64,000 nucleotides of DNA from Ga0077536 sp035325705 (GCA_035325705.1 DAOKZI010000022.1:1-64000); one strand, 5' to 3'; positions 17,603 through 26,944 are shown, counted from the first letter of the stretch. A program made the numbers and translations. The notes: a model not told the origin generated them from the letters alone.

Positions 17603-17712
17603 ACGACCGCTACGGCCTCTGCGCGCGCGGTGTGGAAATCGCGACCGAGGCAACGGTAGATTGACTCGCGACGAGCTCGGCGAGCCCATGGTCCACCCCG
17701 AGGAAGAACCGC

Positions 17713-19167
17713 ATGGCAGTGCGCACCGGACGACAGTTCATCGAAGGCCTGCGCGACGGTCGTGAAGTCTGGTACGACGGCAGGCGCGTCGACGACGTCA
17801 CGACGTTCGCCCCGTTCCAGCCGTCGATCGCGGCCCTCGCCGGCCTCTACGATCTGCAGCACGACGCGCGCTACCGCGAGATCCTGAGCGTCGACTGCCC
17901 CGCGCTCGGCGAGCGCATCGCGCGGGCGTTCGAGATGCCGCGCACGCGGGAGCATCTGCGCCTGAAGCGCGAGGCCTATCGGATCTGGGCCGAGGCGAGC
18001 TGCGGCATGATGGGTCGCAGCCCCGATTTCCTGAACGTGATGATGACGGCGCTCGCGGCCAAGCCGCGCTTCTTCGCCGAGTTCGCGCCGGCGCGCGCCG
18101 ACGCGGTGCTGAACTACTACCGGCACGTCGCGCGCCGCGACCTGTTCCTGACCCACGCGCTGCTCGACCCGCAGCTCGACAAGAGCAAGCTGCGTCACCA
18201 GCAGGACGAGCCCGATCTCTGCCTGCGCGTCGTCGAGCGCAACGCCGAAGGCCTCGTCCTCAGCGGCATCAAGCGCATCGCGACCGCCGCGCCCTACGCC
18301 GACGAGATCCTCGTGTGGCCTTTCCCGCCTAGCTTCCAGCCCGGTGAGGAAGCGTATGCGAACGTGTTCGCGATCCCGATGAACAGCAAAGGGCTCAAGA
18401 CGCTGTGCCGGCCGTCCTTCGCGCATCCCGCGGCGCGCCGCGATCATCCGCTGTCCGCGCGCTTCGACGAGATGGACGCGACCTGCGTCTTCGATCACGT
18501 GCTCGTGCCTTGGGATCGCGTGTTCCTGCACGAGGACATCCGCTTCCTGAACCGCATGTACCAGGAGACGCGGATGCGCGAGCTGACCGCGCACCAGACC
18601 AACGTGCGCCTCGAGGTGAAGATGGGATTCGTCTACGCAGTGCTGGTGCGCATGGCAGAAGTTTCCGGACTGGGCTCGAGACCGGATATGATGGAGCTGC
18701 TGGGGGAGGCGGTCGCTTGCGTGGAGGTTATCCGCAGCACCACACGGTCGGCCGAAGCGCAGGCGACCGCCGATCCCGATAACGATCTGCTCTACCCCGA
18801 TCTCTTCGCCTTGCAGGTCGGACGCGCCTTCGGCCCCGTGTTCTATCCGAAGCTCGTCGCGATGCTACGTCGTCTCGGCGGCGGCGGCCTCATCCAGATG
18901 CCGGTGCACCTCGCCGAATTCGACTCTCCGATCGGGAAAGATCTGGAACGCTCGCTGCGCGGCGCGAACGGCATCTCCGGCCTGGACAAGGCGCAGCTCT
19001 TCAAGCTCGCCTGGGATCTGTGCGGCACCGAGTTCGGCGCGCGGCACGAGCTCTACGAGATGAACTATGCCGGCGAACGCAGCGCGCTGCTCGCGGGCAT
19101 GCAGCGTGAATACGGCCGCAAGCAGCACTATCTCGATCACCTCGATCGCTTCATGGAGGCACTGTGA
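17713..19167 (+). CDS. HpaB-family FADH2-dependent aromatic monooxygenase, oxygenase component
   Basis: 484 aa, full length for the 4-hydroxyphenylacetate 3-monooxygenase (HpaB) family. Landmarks are the N-terminal RTGRQFIEGLRDGREVWYDGRRVDDVTTH/F-like segment, YRIWAEASCGMMGRSPDF, FLTHALLDPQLDKSK, and VPWDRVFLHEDI in the acyl-CoA-dehydrogenase-like fold. It ortho-hydroxylates a phenol using reduced flavin supplied by a separate reductase, not found in this window. GTGA overlap with the extradiol dioxygenase start indicates that the two act in sequence: phenol to catechol, then ring cleavage. Confidence 0.9.
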   Translation: MAVRTGRQFIEGLRDGREVWYDGRRVDDVTTFAPFQPSIAALAGLYDLQHDARYREILSVDCPALGERIARAFEMPRTREHLRLKREAYRIWAEASCGMMGRSPDFLNVMMTALAAKPRFFAEFAPARADAVLNYYRHVARRDLFLTHALLDPQLDKSKLRHQQDEPDLCLRVVERNAEGLVLSGIKRIATAAPYADEILVWPFPPSFQPGEEAYANVFAIPMNSKGLKTLCRPSFAHPAARRDHPLSARFDEMDATCVFDHVLVPWDRVFLHEDIRFLNRMYQETRMRELTAHQTNVRLEVKMGFVYAVLVRMAEVSGLGSRPDMMELLGEAVACVEVIRSTTRSAEAQATADPDNDLLYPDLFALQVGRAFGPVFYPKLVAMLRRLGGGGLIQMPVHLAEFDSPIGKDLERSLRGANGISGLDKAQLFKLAWDLCGTEFGARHELYEMNYAGERSALLAGMQREYGRKQHYLDHLDRFMEAL

Positions 19168-20108
19168 CGATCTTCGCGATCTGCGCCTCGCACACGCCGC
19201 TGAAGGATCATCACTCGCCCGGCATCGAGCTGCAGCGGGCCGTCGACGCCTGCTTCGCGCGGCTGCGCGAACGCGTCGCGGCCTTCGCGCCCGAAATCGT
19301 CGTCGTCTTCGGGCCCGACCACTACAACGGCTTCTTCCATCGCCTGATGCCGCCCTTCTGCATCGGCGCGCAGGCCGAGTCGATCGGCGACTGGCAGACG
19401 CCCAGCGGCCCGCTGCCGACCGATCCCGCGCTCGCCGAGCGCATGGCGGCGGCCCTGCATGGGCGCGACGTCGACGTCGCGCTGTCGCATCGCATGGACG
19501 TCGATCACGGGCTGACGCAGACGCTCGCGATGCTGTGCGACTGGGATCATCTGCCGCCGGTCGTGCCGATCTTCGTCAACTGCGTCGGCGCGCCGCGGCC
19601 GCCGCTCGCGCGCGTCGTCGCGCTGGGACGCGCGGTCGGCGAGTTCCTCGGCGGGCTCGATCGCCGCGTGCTCGTGATCGGCTCCGGCGGCCTGTCGCAC
19701 GACCCGCCGGTGCCCTCGCTCGCGAGCGCGCCGCCCGAGGTCCGCGAACGCCTGATCGCCGGCGGCGCCCTGCCGCCGGAAGCGCGCGCGACGCGTCAGG
19801 CGCGCGTCATCGATGAAGGCCTGAAGCAGGCCGCCGGCAGCAGCGAGTGCACGCCCGTCGACGAAGCCTGGGATCGCGCCTTTCTCGCACGCCTCCTCGC
19901 GCGCGACTTCGCCGCGCTCTGCCGCTACACGGACGAGGAAATCGCGCGCGACGCCGGCCGCGGCGGCCACGAAGTGCGCTGCTGGCTCGCGCCGGCGGCC
20001 GCGATGCACGCGCTGGGCGCGCCGGCGCCGACGCTCGAATTCTATGCACCGATCCCGGTGTGGGTCGCGGGCTTCGGGGTGCTGAGCCAGGGGCCGCATA
20101 ACCCTTAA
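19164..20108 (+). CDS. mhpB: MhpB-type class III extradiol ring-cleavage dioxygenase
   Basis: 314 aa, the same length as E. coli MhpB and collinear with it: CASHTPL, VVVFGPDHYNGFFHRLMPPFCIG, MDVDHGLTQ (active-site His) and GSGGLSHDPPVP (second His). It cleaves 3-substituted catechols such as 2,3-dihydroxyphenylpropionate at the meta position using Fe(II). It uses a GTG start overlapping the HpaB stop. The pairing with an HpaB-type rather than MhpA-type hydroxylase is atypical and leaves the exact catechol open. Confidence 0.9.
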   Translation: MTIFAICASHTPLKDHHSPGIELQRAVDACFARLRERVAAFAPEIVVVFGPDHYNGFFHRLMPPFCIGAQAESIGDWQTPSGPLPTDPALAERMAAALHGRDVDVALSHRMDVDHGLTQTLAMLCDWDHLPPVVPIFVNCVGAPRPPLARVVALGRAVGEFLGGLDRRVLVIGSGGLSHDPPVPSLASAPPEVRERLIAGGALPPEARATRQARVIDEGLKQAAGSSECTPVDEAWDRAFLARLLARDFAALCRYTDEEIARDAGRGGHEVRCWLAPAAAMHALGAPAPTLEFYAPIPVWVAGFGVLSQGPHNP

Positions 20109-20196
20109 GTCGGGCTGACGTGGGAAGCCCGACGCCGTCACGTGGACGGTGTCTTTGCCATCGGCATGTTGGGCCTCCTTCGTCAGCCCAACCTAC
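20109..20196. repeat. Two family A units in opposite orientation
   Basis: A diverged unit GTCGGGCTGACGTGGGAAGC (to 20133) directly follows the mhpB stop and could act as a hairpin terminator; a second unit GTTGGGCCTCCTTCGTCAGC..CCTAC lies at 20168-20196. Confidence 0.75.
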
Positions 20197-20268
20197 GTCC
20201 CGCGCCCGTCACGATGGTCCATACTCCGCTGGCGGCGATCGCCCGCATACGACTTCCGGAGGCAATCC

Positions 20269-21435
20269 ATGTTCGTGGCGACGAAAGACAAGACGCTGCC
20301 GACCGCGATGGTCGGCTCGTTTCCGAAACCGAGCTGGTTCAATCAGAATCTCTACGGCCGGCCGTTCAAGGTGGCGATGGGGGATTCGCTGTACCGAGAG
20401 CAATACCTCGACGCCGTGGCCTGCTACCTCAGCGAGCAGGAACGCGCGGGCCTCGACATCCTCGTCGACGGCGACACGCGCTTTGATCTCGAAGTCGGCG
20501 GCCGTTCGTGGTTCTTCTACACCATCGAGCGCCTGCACGGGATCTCGGGCTTCCGCGACAGCTCGCATTTCCTCGACTACGGCGACATGAAGCCGGGCCA
20601 CATCCTCTACGAAGTGCAGGAATCCTGGCATCCGCCGAGCGTCACCGGCCCGATCACGCGCGGGCCGCTGCATTTCAGCGCGATCTGGAAGACCGCGCAG
20701 AAGATGAGCGATCGCCCGGTCAAGTTCGGCTCGATCTGCGCGACCTGCCTGCCGATGATGCTGTGGAACGAGCATTACGCCAGCGATCGCGACATGGTGA
20801 TGGACATCGCCGCCGCGCTGAACGAGGAGTACCTGGAGCTCGCGGAGGCCGGCTGCCCCGTGATCCAGATCGAGGAGCCCGTCCATCATTTCAACTGCAA
20901 CGCGCATCCGCCGTGCAGCGATCGGGATCTCGAGTTCTACACCGAGGCCTTCAATCGCCAGGTGCGCGGCGTGAAGACCGAGATCTGGGCGCATACCTGC
21001 TGGGGCAATCCGAACCAGCAGAGCTTCTACTGGGAGCGGCCGAGCTACGCGCGCGCGCTGCCCTATTTCCTCGCGATGGACTGCGACGTGCTGATGCTCG
21101 AAGGCGGCAGCAATCAGGCACGCGACATCGCGCTGCTGAAGCATCACCGCACCGACAAGAAGATCGGGATCGGCGTCGTCGATCACACGCGCACCACCGT
21201 CGAGTCGCCCGAGCAGGTCGCGGCGACCATTCGTCATGCGCTCGAGTACGTGCCGCCCGAGCGCCTGATCGTCACCGCCGACTGCGGCTTCGGCCGCGAG
21301 GGTCTGTCGCGTCGCATCGCGCACTACAAATGCGTGTCGCTGGTGCTCGGCACGAACATCGTGCGCCGCGAGCTCGGCCTCGAGGAGGCGCGCGTGCGCG
21401 TCGCCGATCCGCGCTACGCGTTCAACCCGGGTTGA
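20269..21435 (+). CDS. Single-domain MetE-like (cobalamin-independent methionine synthase C-terminal) protein
   Basis: 388 aa, half the length of MetE, covering only the catalytic barrel. Zinc ligands appear intact: AHTCWG (His, Cys) and TADCGFG (Cys), plus IQIEEP. Related one-domain proteins include archaeal methionine synthases and epoxyalkane:CoM transferases, all moving an alkyl group to a thiol. The ATG at 20269 has CCGGAGG 6 nt upstream; 40 extra in-frame residues upstream run through a repeat. Here it follows the HpaB/MhpB pair, so a role with an aromatic or alkyl substrate rather than methionine synthesis is possible. Confidence 0.82.
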   Translation: MFVATKDKTLPTAMVGSFPKPSWFNQNLYGRPFKVAMGDSLYREQYLDAVACYLSEQERAGLDILVDGDTRFDLEVGGRSWFFYTIERLHGISGFRDSSHFLDYGDMKPGHILYEVQESWHPPSVTGPITRGPLHFSAIWKTAQKMSDRPVKFGSICATCLPMMLWNEHYASDRDMVMDIAAALNEEYLELAEAGCPVIQIEEPVHHFNCNAHPPCSDRDLEFYTEAFNRQVRGVKTEIWAHTCWGNPNQQSFYWERPSYARALPYFLAMDCDVLMLEGGSNQARDIALLKHHRTDKKIGIGVVDHTRTTVESPEQVAATIRHALEYVPPERLIVTADCGFGREGLSRRIAHYKCVSLVLGTNIVRRELGLEEARVRVADPRYAFNPG

Positions 21436-21496
21436 TCCCCACGTGACTCGCCTGCCGCCGCCCCGGCGGTAGGCGAGATGGCGGGCGCAGGCAATA

Positions 21497-23371
21497 ATGC
21501 CGCGCGTGCGTGCGCTCGCTTTCCTGTGCCTGGCCTTGCTTTCCCTCGGCATTCCGCCTGCGGCCTTGTCCGCTGTAGCCGCGCGCGATGTGCTGTTCGT
21601 GCAGATGAAGGACGCGCCCGATCTGGCGCCGGGCGATTTCGCGACCCGCGTGCGGCGGCATGCGGACGGTGCCGACCGCATGCAGCGGGATCTGCGCGCG
21701 CGCTTGCCGCCGCGGCTCGCGAAGACCGCCGCTTTCGAAGCCTTGCCGGCCTTGAACGGCTGGCTCGTGACGCTGCCGCGCGGGCAGGCGCGCGCCGCGC
21801 GACGCGCGCTGCAATCCGCGCCCGAGGTCGCCTTCGTCGCCTGGCACGGCGCGGCGATCCCCCTGCCGGATCGGATCGCGGATCCACGTCCGCCGCCGTC
21901 GCTGCTCGCCGCTGCAGACGAATCGCCGCCTCTGACGCTGGCCATCATCGACCTCGGCGCCGATCTGACGCATCCGCTGCTCGCCCGCACGCTGGGGCGC
22001 GTGCATGCGCAACCCGGCACGCCCGGCGTCGCCGGCGACGGCCGCCTGCTCCGTTCGCATGGCACCGCGATGATCGGCGTCTATGCACAGATGCTCTCGG
22101 GGGCGGCGCTGAGCGCGAGCGGTGTCGTCCAACCCTGGCTGCGGCTGCCGCGCGCAGTGTCCGTCACCGACACGCTGATCGCGCATGCCGGACCGGAGAC
22201 GCGGGCAGGCCGCAGCGATCTGCTGCGCGCCCTCGACTGGATGATGACACCTGCCGCCGATCGCCCGCGGCCCGATCTGATCAACTACAGCCAGGGCAAC
22301 GGCCGCCTGTGCGCAGCAGCCGGACCCTGTCACCCCGCGCGCTGGACCGCGGTCACGCGCGTGCTCGATCGGCTCGTCGACGAAGCGGGACTCACGCTGG
22401 TGAAGTCGGCCGGCAACCGGGGCCATGGGGACGAGGGCACGATGACGGTGCCCGGCGACACCTGGAACGGGATCACGGTCGGCAACATGCACGCCTATGA
22501 CTGGACGCGCTGCGCGCCCGATGCGCGGCGCGTAGCGCACAAGATCTACCGCACGAGCAGCGTCGCGCCGGTAGGCGAGCGCGTGCTCGATCTCGTCGCG
22601 CCCGGCGTGCGCATCACGACGACCGGCGTCGATCCCGCCTTCTGTCGCCGCGAGTGCGGCCGCCGCGCCGATCTGCCGTGCACGTTCTGTGCGCGCCTCG
22701 GCCGTCCCGATGCCGCGCGCGGCGGCTACTGGAAGACGAATTCGGGCACGAGTCCGGCAGCCGCGATCGTCGGTGCGGTCGCGCTGTACCTGATCGATGA
22801 GGGCCTGCGCGATCCGCGCGCGGTGAAGGCCGTGCTCGTCAACAGTGCCGACGCGTGGAGCAGCGACGGCGCGCCGCATCCGCATGTGCGCGGCGACGGC
22901 CGCGGCTGCCGCGAGGACGGTGTCGCGCGGCGTCACGGCCCCTATGCTTACGGCAGCCATTACGATCGCAGCTACGGCTACGGCTATCTCAATCCCGCGC
23001 GCGCAGCCGCGAGTGCGGCTCACACGCAGATCGACATCGCCGAAGCCGCGACTCCGCGCTGCTACGCCGCGCGGCTCGAGGCCTGGGACAAGCTCACGCT
23101 GACTTGGCATCGTCGCGCGCAGGACGCAGGGCCGACCGATCTGCGCCTCGCCTTGCTCGATGCGCGGGATCTCGGGATCATCGACGTCGACGGGGCGCGG
23201 CGGCCCGACACGCTGCGCCAGGTGTCGAACGGCCGCGGCGCGGACGCGCAGCCGCAGGCGCGCGACGTCGTCGTGCGTCTCGAGGCCGCGGCCCGCGAAC
23301 GCTATGCGCTCGCGAGCATGCGCCCGCTGACGCCGCTCGCGCGCTGTCCTGACGCAGGCGCGGTGCCATAG
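21497..23371 (+). CDS. Secreted S8-family (subtilisin-like) serine peptidase
   Basis: 624 aa with a signal peptide (residues 1-about 26) and a possible I9-like propeptide region (about 30-120). Catalytic residues are Asp152 in IIDLGAD, His188 in RSHGTA, oxyanion Asn307 in SAGN and Ser419 in NSGTSPAAA. An unusual Cys-rich stretch (Cys383-Cys398) sits just before the Ser motif. The C-terminal 150 residues form an extra beta-rich domain typical of secreted subtilases. Predicted periplasmic or extracellular endopeptidase. Confidence 0.88.
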   Translation: MPRVRALAFLCLALLSLGIPPAALSAVAARDVLFVQMKDAPDLAPGDFATRVRRHADGADRMQRDLRARLPPRLAKTAAFEALPALNGWLVTLPRGQARAARRALQSAPEVAFVAWHGAAIPLPDRIADPRPPPSLLAAADESPPLTLAIIDLGADLTHPLLARTLGRVHAQPGTPGVAGDGRLLRSHGTAMIGVYAQMLSGAALSASGVVQPWLRLPRAVSVTDTLIAHAGPETRAGRSDLLRALDWMMTPAADRPRPDLINYSQGNGRLCAAAGPCHPARWTAVTRVLDRLVDEAGLTLVKSAGNRGHGDEGTMTVPGDTWNGITVGNMHAYDWTRCAPDARRVAHKIYRTSSVAPVGERVLDLVAPGVRITTTGVDPAFCRRECGRRADLPCTFCARLGRPDAARGGYWKTNSGTSPAAAIVGAVALYLIDEGLRDPRAVKAVLVNSADAWSSDGAPHPHVRGDGRGCREDGVARRHGPYAYGSHYDRSYGYGYLNPARAAASAAHTQIDIAEAATPRCYAARLEAWDKLTLTWHRRAQDAGPTDLRLALLDARDLGIIDVDGARRPDTLRQVSNGRGADAQPQARDVVVRLEAAARERYALASMRPLTPLARCPDAGAVP

Positions 23372-23394
23372 CGATACGGGAGTGCACGCAGGCG

Positions 23395-23778
23395 ATGTCG
23401 AATACGACGGATCCTCACCCGAGCACGGACGACGATCTCGCGCGCGCCGCGCATTTGCGCGCTGCCCTGCGCGCGATGCCCATGGGAAAGCTGCCGATCA
23501 CTTACAAGGCGCTGGCGAAGCAGCTCGATCTGCGAGCGCCGCACAGCATCCATCGGCTGACGACGGCGCTCGAAATCACGATGCGCGAGGACGTCGCGAA
23601 CGGCGTGCCGATGATCGCGGCGCTGGTCGTCAGCCGCTGGCGTGGCGGCGTGCCGGCGCCGGGTTTCTTTGTCCTCGCCGCGGCGCTGGGCCGCCACGAC
23701 GGCACGGCCGACGAAACTTTTCATCGCCGCGAATTCGAGGCGGCCGTCGCGCATTGGCTTGCGCGGAAGGAGCCGTAG
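23395..23778 (+). CDS. Small conserved protein of unknown function, winged-helix-like
   Basis: 127 aa. LPITYKALAKQLDLRAPHSIHRLTTALE looks like a helix-turn-helix region, followed by MIAALVVSRWRGGVPAPGFF, a pattern I associate with a widespread proteobacterial family of unknown role. No signal peptide. It starts 23 nt after the subtilase stop, so possibly co-transcribed. A DNA-binding function is inference only. Confidence 0.65.
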   Translation: MSNTTDPHPSTDDDLARAAHLRAALRAMPMGKLPITYKALAKQLDLRAPHSIHRLTTALEITMREDVANGVPMIAALVVSRWRGGVPAPGFFVLAAALGRHDGTADETFHRREFEAAVAHWLARKEP

Positions 23779-23801
23779 GTTGGCCGACGAAGGAAGCCCG
23801 A
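23775..23801. repeat. Family A unit, diverged
   Basis: GTAGGTTGGCCGACGAAGGA followed by AGCCCGA, starting at the stop codon of the 127-aa gene. Confidence 0.7.
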
Positions 23802-23840
23802 AGTTCGGCGCCCGATGAGAGAGACGTGACGAGCGCCCCT

Positions 23841-23994
23841 CCCGGGTTCCGCGCCGCTGCGCGGCGCTCCTTCCGGGCTACAAGATAAGGGTCTTCGTAG
23901 CCCGGAAGGAGCGAAGCGGAATCCAAACAAACCCTGCCGCAAGCCCCGCGGACGGGCCCTCGGGTTCCGCTACGCTGCACCCGGGCTACGAAAA
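23841..23994. repeat. Family B units, one inverted pair plus a third unit
   Basis: CCCGGGTTCCGCGCC..CCTTCCGGGCTAC and GTAGCCCGGAAGGAGCGAAGCGG form a pair (23841-23924). A third unit CTCGGGTTCCGCTACGCTGC..GGGCTACGAAAA (23957-23994) overlaps the 3' end of the CTERM-protein gene. Confidence 0.85.
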
Positions 23995-24938
23995 CTTCGA
24001 TGCCGACGAAAGCGCGGCCGCAGCGTCAAGGCGCACAGCCCGAACAGCGGCAGTGCGCCGGGCAGCGGCACCGGGCTGGCGCCGTCGTAGCGCGCACCGC
24101 TCGCGCTGGTGAAGCTGACGTCCGGCGTCGACGGATCGGGCGTGATCAGCAGCGTCGCCGTGTGGCGGAAGTCGGCCGAGGAACTGAGCGCACTCGGCGG
24201 CAAGGTTGCGATCAATTGTTGGTTGCCGAATGCATGCGATTCCATATACACCGTCCCCGCCACGACCCAACGACTGCCCGGCGCCGCCCTGATGCCCTCG
24301 GCACGTCTCATCACCGTTGCTTCGTTCGGCCGATAGGTGAAGCGGCCGTAACTCTCGAAGTTGAAGAAGCTGCCGGCGGCGGGCTGTTCGCCGTAGCGCC
24401 AGATGAACAACTCCGCCACCGCGGACGAGGCTGCGAATACATTGGAGAAAATCGGGTGCACGGTTTTGCCGACCTCCCCGGACACCTGGAACGAGAAATT
24501 GAGTAGGCCTTCCTTGTCGACCTGGAGGGTGTCGAGAAAGGCGAGCCGCAGCACCGCGTCGGCGTTGCCGATGATTTCGAAGCTGGCGGTCGTGTGCCCC
24601 CTCAAGCTGCCGAAAGACGCTATACCGCCGATCTCGGCCGTGGAGTTGCGACTTGTGTCGCTGGGGTGGACGCCCACGACGTTGGTCGAGGCCGTCAGCG
24701 TCGTGGTCCAGTCGGGGGGATAGGTTTGTTTGAGGTCGGAAGCGAAGTCGGCGTCGCCCGCGGTGCTCGCGGCCACGCTGTAGTGGGCGCTCAAACCCGC
24801 CGTATTGGGGCCACCGTTGCCGACGGGCAGCAGCGGCATCTGCGCGAGCACACCGGCCTGCAGCGGCAACGCGACCAGCAGCGCGGCGCAGGCCAGCGGC
24901 CATCGGCACACGAGAGGAAAGTGCGCCGAACGTGTCAT
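23970..24938 (-). CDS. Secreted PEP-CTERM-like (VPLPGA) surface protein
   Basis: 322 aa: signal peptide (LACAALLVALPLQAG), a beta-rich middle of no known enzyme family, and a C-terminal VPLPGALPLFGLCALTL followed by basic RPRFRRHR, the sorting layout of PEP-CTERM/VPLPA-CTERM proteins (exosortase substrates). ATG 24938 has GGGAGG 6 nt upstream. The last residues (HRSFRSPGAA) and the stop codon are read from a family B repeat, so the original C-terminus may have been altered. No exosortase gene lies in the window. Confidence 0.78.
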   Translation of the reverse strand: MTRSAHFPLVCRWPLACAALLVALPLQAGVLAQMPLLPVGNGGPNTAGLSAHYSVAASTAGDADFASDLKQTYPPDWTTTLTASTNVVGVHPSDTSRNSTAEIGGIASFGSLRGHTTASFEIIGNADAVLRLAFLDTLQVDKEGLLNFSFQVSGEVGKTVHPIFSNVFAASSAVAELFIWRYGEQPAAGSFFNFESYGRFTYRPNEATVMRRAEGIRAAPGSRWVVAGTVYMESHAFGNQQLIATLPPSALSSSADFRHTATLLITPDPSTPDVSFTSASGARYDGASPVPLPGALPLFGLCALTLRPRFRRHRSFRSPGAA

Positions 24939-25129
24939 GGTGCCTCCCTGCACGGCGCGTGACGACTGACGAAGCCAGCCTAGTCGCGGCTCGGCGCGGC
25001 TTCAAGCAGCAAGCGCTCGCGATGATGGAACGCTGCGTTGCATCACTCAGAGGCTCGGCGCACGCGTCCGGTGGCGCATCACGCGCGTTTGCTTAATCAT
25101 GCGGGCCTCGCTCAGCGGAGAAGCTCACG

Positions 25130-26812
25130 ATGGCCTATGACCTCCTCATCAAGAATGGCACTGTCGTCGATGGCACCGGTGCGCCGCGCCGGCAGGCCGA
25201 CGTCGCGATCAAGAACGGCCGCATCGTCGAAGTGGGTCGCGTCAGCGGCAGCGCGACGCGCAGCATCGACGCGAGCGATCTGATCGTCGCCCCGGGCTTC
25301 ATCGATCCGCATACGCACTACGACGCGCAGATCTGCTGGGACACGCTGCCGACCTCCTCGTGCTGGCACGGGATCACGACGGTCGTCATGGGCAACTGCG
25401 GCGTCGGGCTCGCGCCCTGTCGTCCCGAAGCGCGCGAGATCGCGGCCTGGGATCTCGTCAACGTCGAGGCCATTCCGTTCGAGGTGCTCGCGCAGGGCGT
25501 GACCTGGGACTGGGAAAGCTTTCCCGAGTACATGGACGCCGCCGCGCGGCGCGGACCGGGGCTCAATCTCGCCTTCTATGCCGCGCTGACGCCGTTCCGT
25601 CACTACGTGATAGGCGAGGAATCGATGTCACGCGCGGCGACGGCCGCGGAAACGACGCAGATTGCCGGTCTGCTGCGCGAGGCGATGGAGGCCGGCGCCT
25701 TCGGCTTCACGACGACGAACGCGGCCCAGCACATCGGCTATCAGGGACGGCCGCTCGCCTGTCGCAACGCGAGCCGCGAGGAGCTCACGGCCTATGCGAA
25801 CGTGCTGCGCGATCTCGGCCGCGGCAGCATAGAAGTCGCGCTGACCAACGAGGTGTCGGTCGTCGACGACGCCGAATACGCGTTGATGGATCTCCTGCTG
25901 CGCGAGAGCGGCCGCCCCGTGACCTGGCTCGCGCTGCTGAACCGCGTCGACAATCCCGAGGCCCCGCTGCGCACGCTGGAGCGCATGCAGCCGCTGCACG
26001 CGCGCGGCGCCGTGCCGCAGGTGTCGTGTCGGCCGCTGATCGTCCAGATCGATCTGCGCAAGCCCTTCCTGTTCGCGAACATGGCGTGCTGGAACCCGGT
26101 ATTCAATCGCAGCGTCGAGGAGCAGGCTGCGATCTACCGCCAAACCGCGTTCCGCGACCAATTCCGCGACGCGCTGAAGACGGCGAACATCTTCACCGGC
26201 GACTGGCGCTTGATGATCGTGCACGAAGTCGAGCACCCCGCGCTGTCGCCGGTGCTCGGCCGCAGCGTCGCCGACATTGCGCGCGAGCGCGGCCGTGACG
26301 AGGTCGATACTTTCCTCGATCTCGCGCTCGAAGACGGGCTCGCGATGCAGTTCACCTACGAGCTGTTCAATTCCGACGAGAGCCGCACGCCGGATCTGAT
26401 CTGCGATCCGCGCACGATGATCGGGTTTTCCGACGGCGGCGCGCACGTCGACATGTTCTGCGATGCGGGCTATGCGACCTATCTGCTCGGCACCTGGGTG
26501 CGCGACAAGCAGGCGCTGACGCTGGAGCACGCGGTCAAGCGCATGACGGCCGAGCCCGCAGCGTTCTTCGGGATCACCGAGCGCGGCCGCATCGCGCCCG
26601 GCATGGCCGCGGATCTCGCGATCTTCGATCTGTCACGCGTCGGTTCGAACAAGCGCGGCGAGATGGCGCGCGATCTGCCCGGCGGCGGACGCCGCCTCGT
26701 CGTACCGGCAACGGGCATCGAATACACGATCGTCAACGGCGTGCCCTTGTTCGAGCACGGCAAGGACAGCGGCGCGCGTCCGGGCCAGGTGCTGCGCGCC
26801 GGACGTTGTTGA
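25130..26812 (+). CDS. D-aminoacylase / N-acyl-D-amino-acid deacylase-family amidohydrolase
   Basis: 560 aa amidohydrolase. The N-terminal beta-sandwich strand DLLIKNGTVVDGTG is followed by zinc ligands HTH (61-63) in GFIDPHTHYD, the family segment VVMGNCGVGLAP (Cys ligand), GFSDGGAHVDMF (catalytic Asp) and the closing strand RIAPGMAADLAIFD. This is the D-aminoacylase subgroup, which removes acyl groups from D-amino acids; some members have other amide substrates. ATG 25130 has GGAGAAG upstream. Stands alone. Confidence 0.88.
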   Translation: MAYDLLIKNGTVVDGTGAPRRQADVAIKNGRIVEVGRVSGSATRSIDASDLIVAPGFIDPHTHYDAQICWDTLPTSSCWHGITTVVMGNCGVGLAPCRPEAREIAAWDLVNVEAIPFEVLAQGVTWDWESFPEYMDAAARRGPGLNLAFYAALTPFRHYVIGEESMSRAATAAETTQIAGLLREAMEAGAFGFTTTNAAQHIGYQGRPLACRNASREELTAYANVLRDLGRGSIEVALTNEVSVVDDAEYALMDLLLRESGRPVTWLALLNRVDNPEAPLRTLERMQPLHARGAVPQVSCRPLIVQIDLRKPFLFANMACWNPVFNRSVEEQAAIYRQTAFRDQFRDALKTANIFTGDWRLMIVHEVEHPALSPVLGRSVADIARERGRDEVDTFLDLALEDGLAMQFTYELFNSDESRTPDLICDPRTMIGFSDGGAHVDMFCDAGYATYLLGTWVRDKQALTLEHAVKRMTAEPAAFFGITERGRIAPGMAADLAIFDLSRVGSNKRGEMARDLPGGGRRLVVPATGIEYTIVNGVPLFEHGKDSGARPGQVLRAGRC

Positions 26813-26820
26813 GATGGCGC

Positions 26821-26894
26821 GTAGGTTGGGCTGACGAAGGAAGCCCGACATCGGGCGCCGAACGTTGGGCTTCCTTCGTCAGCCCAACCTACAT
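26821..26894. repeat. Family A double palindrome
   Basis: GTAGGTTGGGCTGACGAAGG.., centre TCGGGCGCCGAACG, and the inverse copy ending CAGCCCAACCTACA; same arrangement as 7491-7564. Confidence 0.85.
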
Positions 26895-26944
26895 GCCGAA
26901 AGAGGCGCAGCGGCGCGGACCTCCCGGGCTACAAGAAAACGACT

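Noticed and set aside
20209..23110. Long minus-strand frames opposite the MetE-like gene and the subtilase
   Set aside because: No recognisable domain; the plus-strand proteins carry intact zinc ligands and the Asp/His/Ser triad.
23395..23778. Calling the 127-aa protein a transcription factor
   Set aside because: Only a loose helix-turn-helix resemblance; kept as unknown function.
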